Positions 35,004-44,528 of a DNA stretch of 64,000 nucleotides are shown here, in pieces (positions within the stretch are counted from its first letter, which is position 1; each line of letters begins with the position of its first letter). The translations under genes and the position numbers were made by a program. Source of the DNA: Nitrospira sp. CR1.3. Lineage in GTDB: Bacteria; Nitrospirota; Nitrospiria; Nitrospirales; Nitrospiraceae. The notes beneath the pieces were generated by a model. The model made no database searches. It saw nothing but the letters and a program-made list of their open reading frames with translations, and had not been told where the DNA came from. Where the stretch lies: NCBI GenBank assembly GCA_014055525.1, contig WIAH01000009.1:1-64000 (forward strand), given 5' to 3'.

Positions 35004-36710
35004 ATGCCGATGTCAGCCGTGCTGCTTGTGCCGCTGCTGCCTCTGCTGGCCGCACTGATGGTCTCAGCGGGCGGTGAGGCGTCACAACGAACGCGCGCGA
35101 TGCTCGCCGCCGTGCCGATCGGCACGGCCTTCGTCGGTGCGGTCGGCACGCTCTATCTGGTCGCCACGCAAGGTCCGATCACGATCCGATTTTACGATCC
35201 GGCGTCCCTGGCGTCGCTCGCGTTTCCCATCGGGTTCTACGTGGATCGGCTGAGCGCGGTCATGATGGTCTTGATCTCCGCGGTCGGGACGATCATCTAT
35301 ACCTATTCTCTCCGCTACATGTATCAGGAGGCGCACGAGTTCCGGTATCTCGCGCTGATCGGGGTTACCACGTTCGTGCTGCTCTGCCTGGTCTCCAGCG
35401 CGAACCTCATGATGCTGTTCCTGCTGTGGCAGGTCCTTAGCTATCTGCTGTATCTCCTCATCCACAACCACACACACGCCGGCACCCTGGAGAGCGCGTT
35501 CCGCATGTTCGCCATCTTGAGGATCGGCGACGTCGCTTTTCTCGCCGGCCTCGCGCTGGCCCATTCGCTGTACGGCACCCTGGAGTTCCACGAGTTGTTC
35601 GAACGGGCGGCGGCCTCTACGGCGACGGTGTCGCTGCTGCCGGGGATTGATCTCGACGGCACGACCGCCGTGACGCTGCTGCTCTTCATCGGCGGCATGA
35701 GCAAGTCGGCGCAGTTTCCTCTCTTCGTCTGGCTCCCCCGTTATCTCTATGCACCCACGCCGGTCACGGCGCTGCTGCACGCCGGCATCATCAATGCCGG
35801 CGGCTTTCTGATCAACCGCTTGGCGCCGCTGTTCGGCCTCAGTCCGACGACGTTGCACATCGCCTTCGCTATCGGCACGCTCACGGCCATACTCGGCGCT
35901 ACCATGATGCTGACCCAGAGCGACATCAAGAACCAGCTCGGCTTCTCCACGATCGGTCAAATGGGCTATATGATCATGGAATGCGGCCTCGGCGCCTTTT
36001 CGCTCGCGGTGTTCCATCTGATCGCCCACGGGCTGTTCAAGGCCACGATGTTCCTGAACAGCGGGAACGTCATCCAGAAGGCGCGCCAAGAACCTCATTT
36101 CCCCCACGCGGACCACGAGGAGGAAGAACGAAGCTTCTCTCGCCTCACCTGGACGACCGGATTTGCGACGACGCTGTTCATTCCGCTGGTAATCTTATTG
36201 GTCACGCATGGTCTGCTGCGCATCCCGCTGCTGGAATCCCAGGGGACCGTCATCTTCCTCTTCTTCATTTGGGTCACGTCGTCGCAGGCCATCTTGACAC
36301 TGACGCGCCTTCGGCAGGTCGAGTCGTGGAAGGTGTCCGTTGCGATGCTCGTCACGCTCTTGTTCGTCGTCTTCATCTATCTGTTCGCCGTCGAGTCCTT
36401 TACGGCGTTCCTGTACCCCGATCCAGAAGAAGTCGCCTCCTACTTCAAGGCCGCCGCGCTGCCGAGCTGGCTCTTCGAGTTGATGGTGGTCTTCGCCACC
36501 GTGCTGACCGGTCTCGGTTGGGCCTACCTCTACTTGCGTGCCCACGGTCAGACGATGCGGATGCCCGTCTGGATTGAGGCTATGAGGCTCCGCCTCTACG
36601 TGCTGTTCATGCATCGGCTCTACGCAGACCAGGCCTATGAACGACTGGGCCGCACCGCCATCCAATTCCTCAATCGCTTCGACAAGCGTGCGCAGGGACG
36701 GGTGCCTTGA
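35004..36710 (+). CDS. NuoL/DabB-like antiporter subunit, copy 1
   Basis: A 568-residue polytopic protein (about 14-16 helices) related to the complex I subunit NuoL and to DabB, the membrane partner of DabA. Conserved channel parts include LLFIGGMSKSAQFPLFVWLP (about 228-247), LLHAGIINAGGFLI and STIGQMGYMIMECGLG. It would couple proton or cation flow to CO2 hydration by DabA. An in-frame extension of 31 residues upstream lacks a ribosome site, whereas GGGGGTG precedes this ATG. It is the first gene of the set and is closely similar to the next. Confidence 0.88.
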   Translation: MPMSAVLLVPLLPLLAALMVSAGGEASQRTRAMLAAVPIGTAFVGAVGTLYLVATQGPITIRFYDPASLASLAFPIGFYVDRLSAVMMVLISAVGTIIYTYSLRYMYQEAHEFRYLALIGVTTFVLLCLVSSANLMMLFLLWQVLSYLLYLLIHNHTHAGTLESAFRMFAILRIGDVAFLAGLALAHSLYGTLEFHELFERAAASTATVSLLPGIDLDGTTAVTLLLFIGGMSKSAQFPLFVWLPRYLYAPTPVTALLHAGIINAGGFLINRLAPLFGLSPTTLHIAFAIGTLTAILGATMMLTQSDIKNQLGFSTIGQMGYMIMECGLGAFSLAVFHLIAHGLFKATMFLNSGNVIQKARQEPHFPHADHEEEERSFSRLTWTTGFATTLFIPLVILLVTHGLLRIPLLESQGTVIFLFFIWVTSSQAILTLTRLRQVESWKVSVAMLVTLLFVVFIYLFAVESFTAFLYPDPEEVASYFKAAALPSWLFELMVVFATVLTGLGWAYLYLRAHGQTMRMPVWIEAMRLRLYVLFMHRLYADQAYERLGRTAIQFLNRFDKRAQGRVP

Positions 36711-36830
36711 CGAAAGTTCTGACAGCGTATTAATGATGAGCTATTCTATGATCAGACGGAGCGTGCTCGTCCCGACGACTTCCGTCGTGATGCGAATCGT
36801 CATTCCCTCTCGTAGGGCTGCGAGGTCATC

Positions 36831-38531
36831 GTGCTGCTCGTGCTGGCCATTCCGCTGCTGCTGTTTTTGGCCGCAAGCCTCGTGCTGATCGGCCCCGATC
36901 GCTCGCGGTATGCACGCGCGCAGATCGCGGCCTATTTCGTCGGCGCCGCCTTCGTCAGCGCCACTGTCCTGCTATTCGTCGTCGCCAACCGGGGCCCGCA
37001 AACCCTTCGTTTGTACGAACCCGCCTCGCTCAGCTCCCTCGCATTTCCGATCGGCTTCTACGTCGATCGGTTGAGCGCCGTCATGATGACGTTGATCACG
37101 GGCGTCAGCACCGTCATTTATTGCTACTCGACGGGCTACATGTACCAGGATCGCCACTTTCGCCGGTATTTGGCGATGATCTGCTTCACCGATTTCGTGC
37201 TGCTCTGCATGGTCTCCAGCGCGAATCTCATGATGTTGTTTCTGTTCTGGCAAATCCTCAGCTACCTGCTCTACCTCTTGGCGCACAACCACGGACATGC
37301 GGGCACACTCGAGGGGGCGTTCAAGACCTTTACGCTGCTGCGCGTGGCCGACGCCGCGTTCCTCACGGGGATCGTGCTCGCCTATCACCTCTACGGGACG
37401 CTCGAATTCCAGGACCTGTTCGCACGGGCCGCCGAGACGCCGATCACCCTGTCGTTCTGGCCCGGAGGGGAGATCAGCGCCGCAACGGCCGTCGCCCTGC
37501 TGCTGTTCGTCGGTGCGATGGGAAAGTCGGCGCAGTTTCCGTTGCATCTGTGGCTGCCGGGATCGCTGTACGCGCCGACTCCTGTGCACGCGCTGCTGCA
37601 CGCCGGCATCATTAATGCCGGCGGCTTTCTGATCAACCGCTTGGCGCCGCTGTTCGGTCTCAGTCCGACGACGTTGCACATCGCCTTCGCCATCGGCACG
37701 CTCACGGCCATCCTCGGCGCCACCATGATGCTGGCGCAAAACGACATCAAGAAGACGCTCGGCTTCTCCACGATCGGCCAAATGGGCTATATGATCATGG
37801 AATGCGGCCTCGGTGCTTTCTCCCTCGCCGTGTTCCATCTCATCGCCCACGGATTGTTCAAAGCCACCGTGTTCCTGAATTGCGGGAACGTCATTCACAA
37901 GGCCAGGCTGGAGCCGCACTTGCCCCATGGGGACCACGAGGAAGAAGAGGAGGCTTTCTCCTGGCTGACGTGGACGACCGGCTTCGTCACCACACTGTTC
38001 ATCCCGTTGGTGATCCTCCTCGTGACGCACGGCGTCCTGCACATTCCGCTGTTGGAGTCGCAGGGCAACGTCATCCTCTTGTTCTTCATTTGGATCACGT
38101 CGTCCCAGGCGATCCTGACGCTGATGCGCCTGCGTGCCGTGGCGTCCTGGAAGGTGTCGGCCACGATGCTGGCCATCCTCTCCTTCATCGTCTTCATCTA
38201 TCTATTTGCCGTGGAATCGTTCACCGCGTTTCTCTATCCAGACCCGGAGGAGGTCGCCTTCTATTTCAAGGCCGCCACGCTGCCGAGCTGGATCTTCGAG
38301 TTGATCGTCGTCCTCACCACGCTGCTGACCGGTTTCGGCTGGTCGTACCTCTATCTGCGGGCCCATGACCGGACGGTGCGAATGCCGGATTGGATCGACG
38401 GACTGCGGATCCGTCTCTATGTGCTGTTTATGCACCGGCTGTACGCGGACGAGTTCTACCGAAAGCTCGGCCAGTTCATGCAACAGGCGGCGCATCGAGT
38501 CGATAAGCGTGCTCAAGGATGGGTGCGATGA
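36831..38531 (+). CDS. NuoL/DabB-like antiporter subunit, copy 2
   Basis: A 566-residue paralogue of the preceding gene, aligned end to end. It has the same LLFVGAMGKSAQFPLHLWLP, LLHAGIINAGGFLINRLAPLF and IGQMGYMIMECGLGAFSLAVF regions, and the DPEEVAFYFKAATLPSW segment near the end. The middle part is almost identical to copy 1 even in DNA, while the ends differ more. It starts with GTG (GAGG six bases upstream) after a 120-base gap. It probably forms a complex with DabA, perhaps as a heterodimer with copy 1. Confidence 0.88.
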   Translation: MLLVLAIPLLLFLAASLVLIGPDRSRYARAQIAAYFVGAAFVSATVLLFVVANRGPQTLRLYEPASLSSLAFPIGFYVDRLSAVMMTLITGVSTVIYCYSTGYMYQDRHFRRYLAMICFTDFVLLCMVSSANLMMLFLFWQILSYLLYLLAHNHGHAGTLEGAFKTFTLLRVADAAFLTGIVLAYHLYGTLEFQDLFARAAETPITLSFWPGGEISAATAVALLLFVGAMGKSAQFPLHLWLPGSLYAPTPVHALLHAGIINAGGFLINRLAPLFGLSPTTLHIAFAIGTLTAILGATMMLAQNDIKKTLGFSTIGQMGYMIMECGLGAFSLAVFHLIAHGLFKATVFLNCGNVIHKARLEPHLPHGDHEEEEEAFSWLTWTTGFVTTLFIPLVILLVTHGVLHIPLLESQGNVILLFFIWITSSQAILTLMRLRAVASWKVSATMLAILSFIVFIYLFAVESFTAFLYPDPEEVAFYFKAATLPSWIFELIVVLTTLLTGFGWSYLYLRAHDRTVRMPDWIDGLRIRLYVLFMHRLYADEFYRKLGQFMQQAAHRVDKRAQGWVR

Positions 38532-39832
38532 TGGGGACCACTACCGCATCCCTCATCGCGGTCGGCATTCCCCTCGTGGGCGCGCTGCTGAGCTTCGCCT
38601 GCTGGTCGATTCCGGACTGGCTCAAGGTCTGTGCGATCGCGACGGCCGTGGTCAGTCTGGGCGCGATCGGAGGGCTGGCGGGATTTCTGGCTGGCCCGAC
38701 CGAGGGATTCCTTTTCCTCGTGCTCTTGCCCCTCGCAGCGGTCGTCTCGCTCCTCGGCCAGCCTGTCCATCCCCTCTATCGATCGTCCTCGGTGATGACG
38801 TTGCTCTTCCTCGGATTGGGCCTCGGTGTCCTGACGCAGAACGGACCGGTAGGACACATCCTGCTGGCCACGATCGGTGGGCTCATCGGCCTGCTGCTCT
38901 ACCGCCACCATTCGCCGCTCTGGCCGATGTCCTGGTGGGGCATCGGGACCTTTGGGTTCAGCATGGTGATGGCGGTTGCCGCCGCGTTTGTCTATCCGTC
39001 CCTCTCGGCTATCGCGTCCCTGTTGGCCGGCGCCGTCTTCCTGCCGCTGGCCCCATTGCACGGGGGGTATTTGGCGGCGCTGACAAGATTGCCGGGTAAC
39101 CTCCCCTCGTTTTTGTCGGTTTTGCTCCCGGTCATCGGCCTTCACAGCCTCACCGCGACGATCGGGGTTGTGCCGGATGGTCTCGCCAGCGCCGTCTCGG
39201 TGACGGCAGTCGTCGGTTCGCTGTACGGAGCCGTGAAAGCGCTGGCCCAATCGCGCGTGCGGTTACGCCTTGCCTACGGCAGTCTCTCTTTTCTGTGCCT
39301 GCTGTGGTGGTTCGCAGCATCGGCACGGGGTACGGGACCAGGCGCCGCGGTCTTTACCGCCGCCGTGGCGCTCGTGACGAGCGGACTGCTGATCGCCTGG
39401 CAGGTAGTCCGTTCGCGATACGGCGACGATGTGGACCCGCAATCGATCAGCGGGCTGGCGGCGGGTATGCCGCACTACGCGGTCCTGCTCTCGCTGCTTG
39501 GATTGGCCGCGATCGGGTTGCCGCCGTTCGGCGTCTTTGCCGGTTTTATCGGGCTGCTGCTGGCTCCGACGGTGTCCTTTTCGATCGCACTCGTCTGTGT
39601 CCTGCTCGTCTGGCTCGCCGCATCGTGGTACATCCTCGACCTGGTGCAACGGCTGCTCTTTGGGCCGCGCCGATCGGACCTCCGGCTTGCCGATCTGGGT
39701 TGGGCCGAATTCGCTTCTCTGCTCCTCGTCGTGCTGGCCTTGGTCATGCTGGGCGTGCTCCCCGCGCATCTGTTCGGACCAGGGGCAATGCCGACGACCG
39801 CTGAAACAGGATGGTTCGCATGGATGAAGTAG
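38528..39832 (+). CDS. NuoM/N-like membrane subunit
   Basis: A protein of about 434 residues with roughly 12-14 helices. It is a diverged antiporter-like subunit: VFLPLAPLHGG (about 175-185) takes the place of the usual PFHxWLP, and LLGLAAIGLPPFGVFAGFIGLL (about 323-344; cited as a range) recalls the NuoM/NuoN GLPPFxGF motif. It starts ATG 38528 inside the stop of copy 2 (ATGATGA), so it is translationally coupled. A third antiporter-like protein is an addition to the simple DabA-DabB pair. Confidence 0.8.
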   Translation: MMGTTTASLIAVGIPLVGALLSFACWSIPDWLKVCAIATAVVSLGAIGGLAGFLAGPTEGFLFLVLLPLAAVVSLLGQPVHPLYRSSSVMTLLFLGLGLGVLTQNGPVGHILLATIGGLIGLLLYRHHSPLWPMSWWGIGTFGFSMVMAVAAAFVYPSLSAIASLLAGAVFLPLAPLHGGYLAALTRLPGNLPSFLSVLLPVIGLHSLTATIGVVPDGLASAVSVTAVVGSLYGAVKALAQSRVRLRLAYGSLSFLCLLWWFAASARGTGPGAAVFTAAVALVTSGLLIAWQVVRSRYGDDVDPQSISGLAAGMPHYAVLLSLLGLAAIGLPPFGVFAGFIGLLLAPTVSFSIALVCVLLVWLAASWYILDLVQRLLFGPRRSDLRLADLGWAEFASLLLVVLALVMLGVLPAHLFGPGAMPTTAETGWFAWMK

Positions 39833-42800
39833 CCCGCTCGATCGACATCGAAACCAGACGGATGGAGCTGCGCGGCGTGGTCAAGCTCGCCGGCGAAGTC
39901 ATCGCGCAATATTGGCCCATGCGGACCTTCGTCCATCACAATCCACTCCACAGCCTTGAATATCTGCCGTTCGAAGAAACCGTGCGGCGCGGCAAGCAGT
40001 TCATGGGCGGCGACGGTTATCTGCCCAGCCATCAGTATCGCGCGTATCTCCGGTCGGGCCGCATCAGGATCCAGGACCTCGACGCGGCATTGACGCCGCT
40101 CGTCCGGGACAAACAGGTCTCGATCGGATCGCGCACGCTGACCCACGGCGAGGTGCTGCGGGCCTGTCTCTCGGAGGGACTCTGTACGCCGGTCGTCGAA
40201 CCGCTCGACGCGCCGTTGGCCGAATCCTCGCAGGAGCTGATCGACCGGCTCGCCGAGAAATTGGCTCCCGTCGCGACATTTCCGGATCTGCGCGAGCGTG
40301 TCCGGGCCATCGCAGAAGGCGATCAGGCGGCACTCGGCCGCTGGTTGACGCTCTCGCACTGGTGCGATGACACGTTCGGGACGGACATCGTCCGGCAGAT
40401 CAACGACCAAATGATCAAGTGGTGCGAGGCTTTCCTGGACGAGGGCCATGCGACCTGGCCCATGCCGGGGCGGGAAAAAGGATTGTACGACGCGTGGAAG
40501 GCGCTCGCGGTACACGAGTGGTCTCCCTGCGGCATCGCGGACAGCAAACGCAAGATCAAGCAACTCCCCGAGTACCCGGAAGACGCGCTGCTCGAAAGCC
40601 TCGACCTGCTCGGCATCCCTGCCAAGCTGCGACAGGATTATCTGTCGCTGCAGTTGACCGCGCTGCCAGGCTGGGCCGGCTTCATCAAGTGGCGCGCAGA
40701 GGAGCGAGATTATCCCTGGCAGCAACTGTACCCTGTCGGTCTCGTGAAGTTTCTCGCGATTCGCCTTTGGTACGCACGCGAGCTGGTGCAGAAGACCTGC
40801 CAAGAGGAGCTGGGCATCGCGGGGCGTTACGACACCGTAACCGCGTACATGCGGACCAATCCAGACGAATACTATCTGAGACGGCAGCGCGTGGCGGGGC
40901 GGTTGCCCGCGCTCTATGCGGAAGAAGTCGATCGGCTGCGGCACCAGAAACATGACGGATGGGGCAGGGTGATTGAGCGGTACCGGGCCGAGGTCGTCCC
41001 ACGCCAGCACGCCGCGGCCAGGCGAGGCATGGCGAAACGGCTGATCGCCTTGGTTCGGTCGTTCGAGATCGATCCCGTGGTACTCGCCGACCAAGCACCG
41101 AGCGATCTCAAACAGCTTATCGACTGGATCGAAGCGTTCCCAGAGTCCGACCATGGTCCGGTCTGGCTCAAGGCTTTTGAAGCGGGCTATCAGGAATCGC
41201 TAATTGGAAAACTCGCGCGTAACGCGCGTGAGGGGGAGGCGACGCGAGCCCCTATGATCAGTCGTCCCTACTCGCAGTCGGTCTACTGCATCGACGTGCG
41301 ATCGGAGCCATTCCGCCGCCATCTCGAATCGGTCGGGCCCCACGAAACCTTCGGCTTCGCCGGATTCTTCGCGGCCTTCATCCGCTATCGCGCCTGGGGC
41401 AAGGAGCACGAGACGGAACAGTTTCCGGTCATCATGCGGGCCAAGAACGAGGTGCGGGAAATCCCCCGAAGCTACTTCGATCAGGCGGTGTCGAAGCACG
41501 AGGTGCGGGCCAAATGGGTTCACGCAGGCCACACGCTCCTGCACGATTTGAAAGAAAACGTCGTCACGCCCTATGTCATGGTCGAATCGTTGGGCTGGTT
41601 CTACGGCCTCCCGATTTTCGGCAAGACGCTGATTCCGTCGCTCTACCGGCGCTGGACCGCTTGGCTGCGGGGCCTGTTCGTTCCGGCGCTGGCCACGACG
41701 CTCACGGTTGACAAGCTCGCGCCGGCCGAAACGGCGGAAATGCTGGCTGCCGAGCAACAGGCCCTCGTCAGAAAAGCGCTTCGGGAACGGATCGGGTTGC
41801 GCAGCTCACGCATCACGCCCGCGTTGGTCGAAGGCCTTAGGCAGCGGGCCTTGAGTGGATCGGACGAATCGGATCCGGCTTTAACGGAAGCCGCGGGCCA
41901 GGCTGGCCTCTCGGCAGAGGCGGTGAACGAGTTGGTCGGCCTCTTGCGCCGCCGCTACGACCTCAACGCGCGGGCCGCCTCGCGGCACAAGGAGCGGATC
42001 ACGCGCACCGGCTTTACGCTCGATGAGCAGACACTGACGGTCGACACGGCCCTCCACATGATGGGGTTGACCAACCACTTCGCGCGCCTCGTCCTGTTCT
42101 GCGCGCACGGCAGCACGTCGGACAACAATCCGTATGAATCGGCGCTCGATTGCGGCGCCTGCGGCGGCAATGAGGGCAGGCCGAACGCCCGCGTCTTGGC
42201 CATGATGGCGAACAACCCGCGTGTCCGCGAGCGGCTGCGCAAGACAGGGATCGAGATCCCGTCGGATACGCACTTCCTCGCCGGCCAAATCGATACGACG
42301 ACGGACGACGTCCGCCTGCTGGACCTCGAGGACGTCCCGCCGACGCATCGCGCGGACCTCGCGCGCCTCCAGGAGGATCTCAAGAAAGCCTCCGCGCTCA
42401 CGAGCCGGGAACGGTGTGCGCGCTTTCCCGACGTTCAGGAAGCCTTGGAGGAAACTCCGGCCGAAGCGCATGTCCGTCGTCGGAGCGTCGATTGGAGCCA
42501 AGTGCGTCCTGAGTGGGGGTTGTCCGGGAATGCGGCCTTCCTGATCGGGCGGCGGGAGCTCACGAAAGGGCTCGATCTGGGCGGGCGCGTCTTCCTGCAC
42601 TCCTACGACCATCGGGAAGACCCGAGCAACCGTCTCCTCGAAGTCCTGTTGACTGCCCCGCAAGTCGTCGCTCAGTGGATCAACATGGAGCACTATTTTT
42701 CGGCGGTCGACAACGAGGTATACGGCAGCGGCAGCAAGATCTACCATAACGTGGTCGGGCGGCTCGGCATCATGTCGGGACCCTGGAGCGATCTCCGCCT

Positions 42801-43029
42801 GGGATTGGCCAGACAGACGGTCATGAATGGGGAGGTCCCGTACCACGAACCGATGCGGCTGTTGACCATCATCGAGGCACCCCGTGAACGGATCGACAAG
42901 CTGATCGTGCGACACGAAGTGTTGCGGCACTACTACCACAACGAGTGGGTGCACCTCGTCGCACTCGATCCGGAAGACCAGGTATGGTATCGGTATCGCC
43001 CGAGCGGGACGTGGCGCCCGATCGAATAG
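39820..43029 (+). CDS. dabA: DabA (DUF2309) inorganic-carbon transporter subunit, long form
   Basis: A protein of about 1069 residues; the characterised DabA has about 830. The beta-carbonic-anhydrase-like zinc site is present: Cys490 and Asp492 (YCIDVRSEPFRR), His763 (CAHGSTSDNNPYES) and Cys778 (CGACGGNEG); the 15-residue His-Cys spacing equals the known protein. It should hydrate CO2 to bicarbonate vectorially at the inner face, driven by the NuoL-like partners. Extra length lies before the Cys and between the two motif pairs. The ATG at 39820 is chosen for its AGGA spacing; 39811 is possible. Confidence 0.93.
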   Translation: MDEVARSIDIETRRMELRGVVKLAGEVIAQYWPMRTFVHHNPLHSLEYLPFEETVRRGKQFMGGDGYLPSHQYRAYLRSGRIRIQDLDAALTPLVRDKQVSIGSRTLTHGEVLRACLSEGLCTPVVEPLDAPLAESSQELIDRLAEKLAPVATFPDLRERVRAIAEGDQAALGRWLTLSHWCDDTFGTDIVRQINDQMIKWCEAFLDEGHATWPMPGREKGLYDAWKALAVHEWSPCGIADSKRKIKQLPEYPEDALLESLDLLGIPAKLRQDYLSLQLTALPGWAGFIKWRAEERDYPWQQLYPVGLVKFLAIRLWYARELVQKTCQEELGIAGRYDTVTAYMRTNPDEYYLRRQRVAGRLPALYAEEVDRLRHQKHDGWGRVIERYRAEVVPRQHAAARRGMAKRLIALVRSFEIDPVVLADQAPSDLKQLIDWIEAFPESDHGPVWLKAFEAGYQESLIGKLARNAREGEATRAPMISRPYSQSVYCIDVRSEPFRRHLESVGPHETFGFAGFFAAFIRYRAWGKEHETEQFPVIMRAKNEVREIPRSYFDQAVSKHEVRAKWVHAGHTLLHDLKENVVTPYVMVESLGWFYGLPIFGKTLIPSLYRRWTAWLRGLFVPALATTLTVDKLAPAETAEMLAAEQQALVRKALRERIGLRSSRITPALVEGLRQRALSGSDESDPALTEAAGQAGLSAEAVNELVGLLRRRYDLNARAASRHKERITRTGFTLDEQTLTVDTALHMMGLTNHFARLVLFCAHGSTSDNNPYESALDCGACGGNEGRPNARVLAMMANNPRVRERLRKTGIEIPSDTHFLAGQIDTTTDDVRLLDLEDVPPTHRADLARLQEDLKKASALTSRERCARFPDVQEALEETPAEAHVRRRSVDWSQVRPEWGLSGNAAFLIGRRELTKGLDLGGRVFLHSYDHREDPSNRLLEVLLTAPQVVAQWINMEHYFSAVDNEVYGSGSKIYHNVVGRLGIMSGPWSDLRLGLARQTVMNGEVPYHEPMRLLTIIEAPRERIDKLIVRHEVLRHYYHNEWVHLVALDPEDQVWYRYRPSGTWRPIE

Positions 43030-43138
43030 GGATGAGACCATTGCAGGTCAAGGTTAAGGTCGAGCAAACATGCCTGTTTGACTCAGCCTGAGCCTCAGCA
43101 TTAACCCTCTGAATGAAGGCCGGGAAAGGAGTTTGTCG

Positions 43139-43477
43139 ATGGGTTTGACATTGCATCCGATGAAGGAAATCCGAGTGATCGTCGCGGGAGAACACCGAGC
43201 GTTCGTGACCGACTTGCTGGATCGGGTCAATGCCACCGGCTACACCATCATCGGGAACGTGTCCGGAAAGGGCCACCATGGAGTGCGCGAGGCCCACTTC
43301 ATGTTCAGCGAGCAAGAGAGCCTCGAGATGATCATGACCGTCGTGCCGGAAGAAAAAGTCGAGCCGATCCTGGCCGGTCTGCGACCGCTGTTCGAACGGC
43401 ACTCCGGCGTCATGTTCGTAGCCGATGTGACGGTCAGCCGGGAGGAATACTTCGGCAAAAAGGGCAAAGGCGCGTGA
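43139..43477 (+). CDS. P-II-like signal protein linked to the DAB operon
   Basis: A 112-residue protein of the P-II-like (SbtB/CPII) group: a short beta-alpha-beta ferredoxin-like fold beginning KEIRVIVAGEH, GYTIIGNVSGKGHHG (T-loop region, about 36-50), and the MIMTVVPEEKVEPILAGLRP segment. True GlnB motifs at the T-loop are missing. These proteins bind adenine nucleotides or bicarbonate and regulate carbon transporters. It follows dabA by 109 bases with AGGAG seven bases before the ATG, so regulation of DabA/B is a fair inference. Confidence 0.8.
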   Translation: MGLTLHPMKEIRVIVAGEHRAFVTDLLDRVNATGYTIIGNVSGKGHHGVREAHFMFSEQESLEMIMTVVPEEKVEPILAGLRPLFERHSGVMFVADVTVSREEYFGKKGKGA

Positions 43478-43562
43478 AGCGCCGCTTCGCCGGACCGCAC
43501 TTGTCTTCGCGACCTGAACCTGGCTAGAATGAGCCCCTCTTGCCGGGCTGAAGGAGTGAAGG

Positions 43563-43832
43563 GTGAAGGGGTTACGCTTTGAAAGAATCGGCCAAGGCCG
43601 GTACTACAACGTGGTGTTCCATCTCGGAAGCACCTATGTGCCGGTCAGCGACGAGACCGTGGAAGAGCTGAAGAAGCAGAGCCTCCTTCCCGCTGAACGA
43701 TTCCTCGACCTCCTCATCGACCGCGTCGGGTACTCGTCCTACCTCAAGGATCAGATCCGGACGGAGCTCAAATCGTCCGGCGATCCGGTCACGCAGATCA
43801 CGGTGCTGCAGGGGGCGATCAGAGAACTGTAG
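43563..43832 (+). CDS. Small hypothetical protein after the DAB operon
   Basis: An 89-residue soluble protein starting with GTG (AAGGAG nearby). The sequence RIGQGRYYNVVFHLGSTYVPVSDETVEELK suggests a beta-rich start, and a helical C-terminal half follows; I recognise no family. It lies 85 bases after the P-II-like gene on the same strand and could be the last cistron of the carbon-uptake operon. Confidence 0.55.
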   Translation: MKGLRFERIGQGRYYNVVFHLGSTYVPVSDETVEELKKQSLLPAERFLDLLIDRVGYSSYLKDQIRTELKSSGDPVTQITVLQGAIREL

Positions 43833-43965
43833 CAAGCCTCTCCTGCTCCCTCTTGGACCCTCCGCGTTCTCCGCCTTCAGATATGCAAACCAGCTCACTC
43901 GACTATAGACGACGAGGGTCTGCCTTGCTGTCAAGACAGACCCTTGGCTCGACCGCCTAGACCGG

Positions 43966-44169
43966 TTACCGACGTTGCGCCTGGACGCCCGTATTCAGCC
44001 CGTGGCTGCGCAGTTCAGAAAATCCCCAAATCAGCGCGCCCAACAGGATCGCAACACCGACTCCGACGTCGTTGTGCATGGCTGGTTCCGTGTTGGCGTA
44101 CCCGAGCACGAACGGTGCTGCGATGAGCCAAATCGCGACGACGGCCAGAGTCCATGGCAGATATTTCAT
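43966..44169 (-). CDS. SPW-repeat-like two-helix membrane protein
   Basis: A 67-residue protein with two transmembrane helices. WTLAVVAIWLIAAPFVLGY resembles the first half of the SPW repeat, and a short polar loop is followed by VGVAILLGALIWGFSELR. SPW proteins are uncharacterised inner-membrane proteins. GGAGGTGAG stands before the ATG. It is last in a minus-strand set of small stress-linked genes. Confidence 0.65.
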   Translation of the reverse strand: MKYLPWTLAVVAIWLIAAPFVLGYANTEPAMHNDVGVGVAILLGALIWGFSELRSHGLNTGVQAQRR

Positions 44170-44198
44170 TACTCTCACCTCCTTTGACGTACATGGGT

Positions 44199-44375
44199 TC
44201 AAGCCGCTTTCGGGAGTATCGACCGCTCAGTGCGCGCCGCCTGTCGTCCCGCCTGCTCAGAGTGCGTGGACACGGTGGTGGAATCAGAAGACAACGCGGA
44301 CATCCCCATCATGAGCGTCCCGATGACTCCGGCGACCACCAAGCTCGCATCAACTACGGAGCTTAGATCCATCAT
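44199..44375 (-). CDS. Small hydrophobic protein
   Basis: A 58-residue protein with one N-terminal hydrophobic stretch (VVDASLVVAGVIGTLMMGMSAL) and a polar Ser/Thr-rich tail. The AGGAGG ribosome site eight bases before ATG 44375 argues for translation. There is no family match in my knowledge. It lies between the SPW-like gene and hsp20 genes. Confidence 0.55.
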   Translation of the reverse strand: MMDLSSVVDASLVVAGVIGTLMMGMSALSSDSTTVSTHSEQAGRQAARTERSILPKAA

Positions 44376-44528
44376 CGTGTTCACCTCCTTTCGACTTCAT
44401 GGATAAAACCAATTCATGTAGCGACATCCTCGTACTCAATCAAACGCCTGAATGGCCTCCGCTATCACTGTGAGGCCTCGCCGGCGCCCATTGCCTTTGA
44501 ACCGCCGGCGAGCCTGTCACTCCAGCAT

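Noticed and set aside
36711-36830. Gap between the two NuoL-like genes as a possible separate promoter
   Set aside because: No convincing -35/-10 pair or terminator; treated as part of one operon.
39475-41154. A 559-codon minus-strand frame opposite dabA
   Set aside because: It is antisense to strongly conserved DabA and NuoM/N-like coding sequence; composition is Arg/Pro-rich as in shadow frames.
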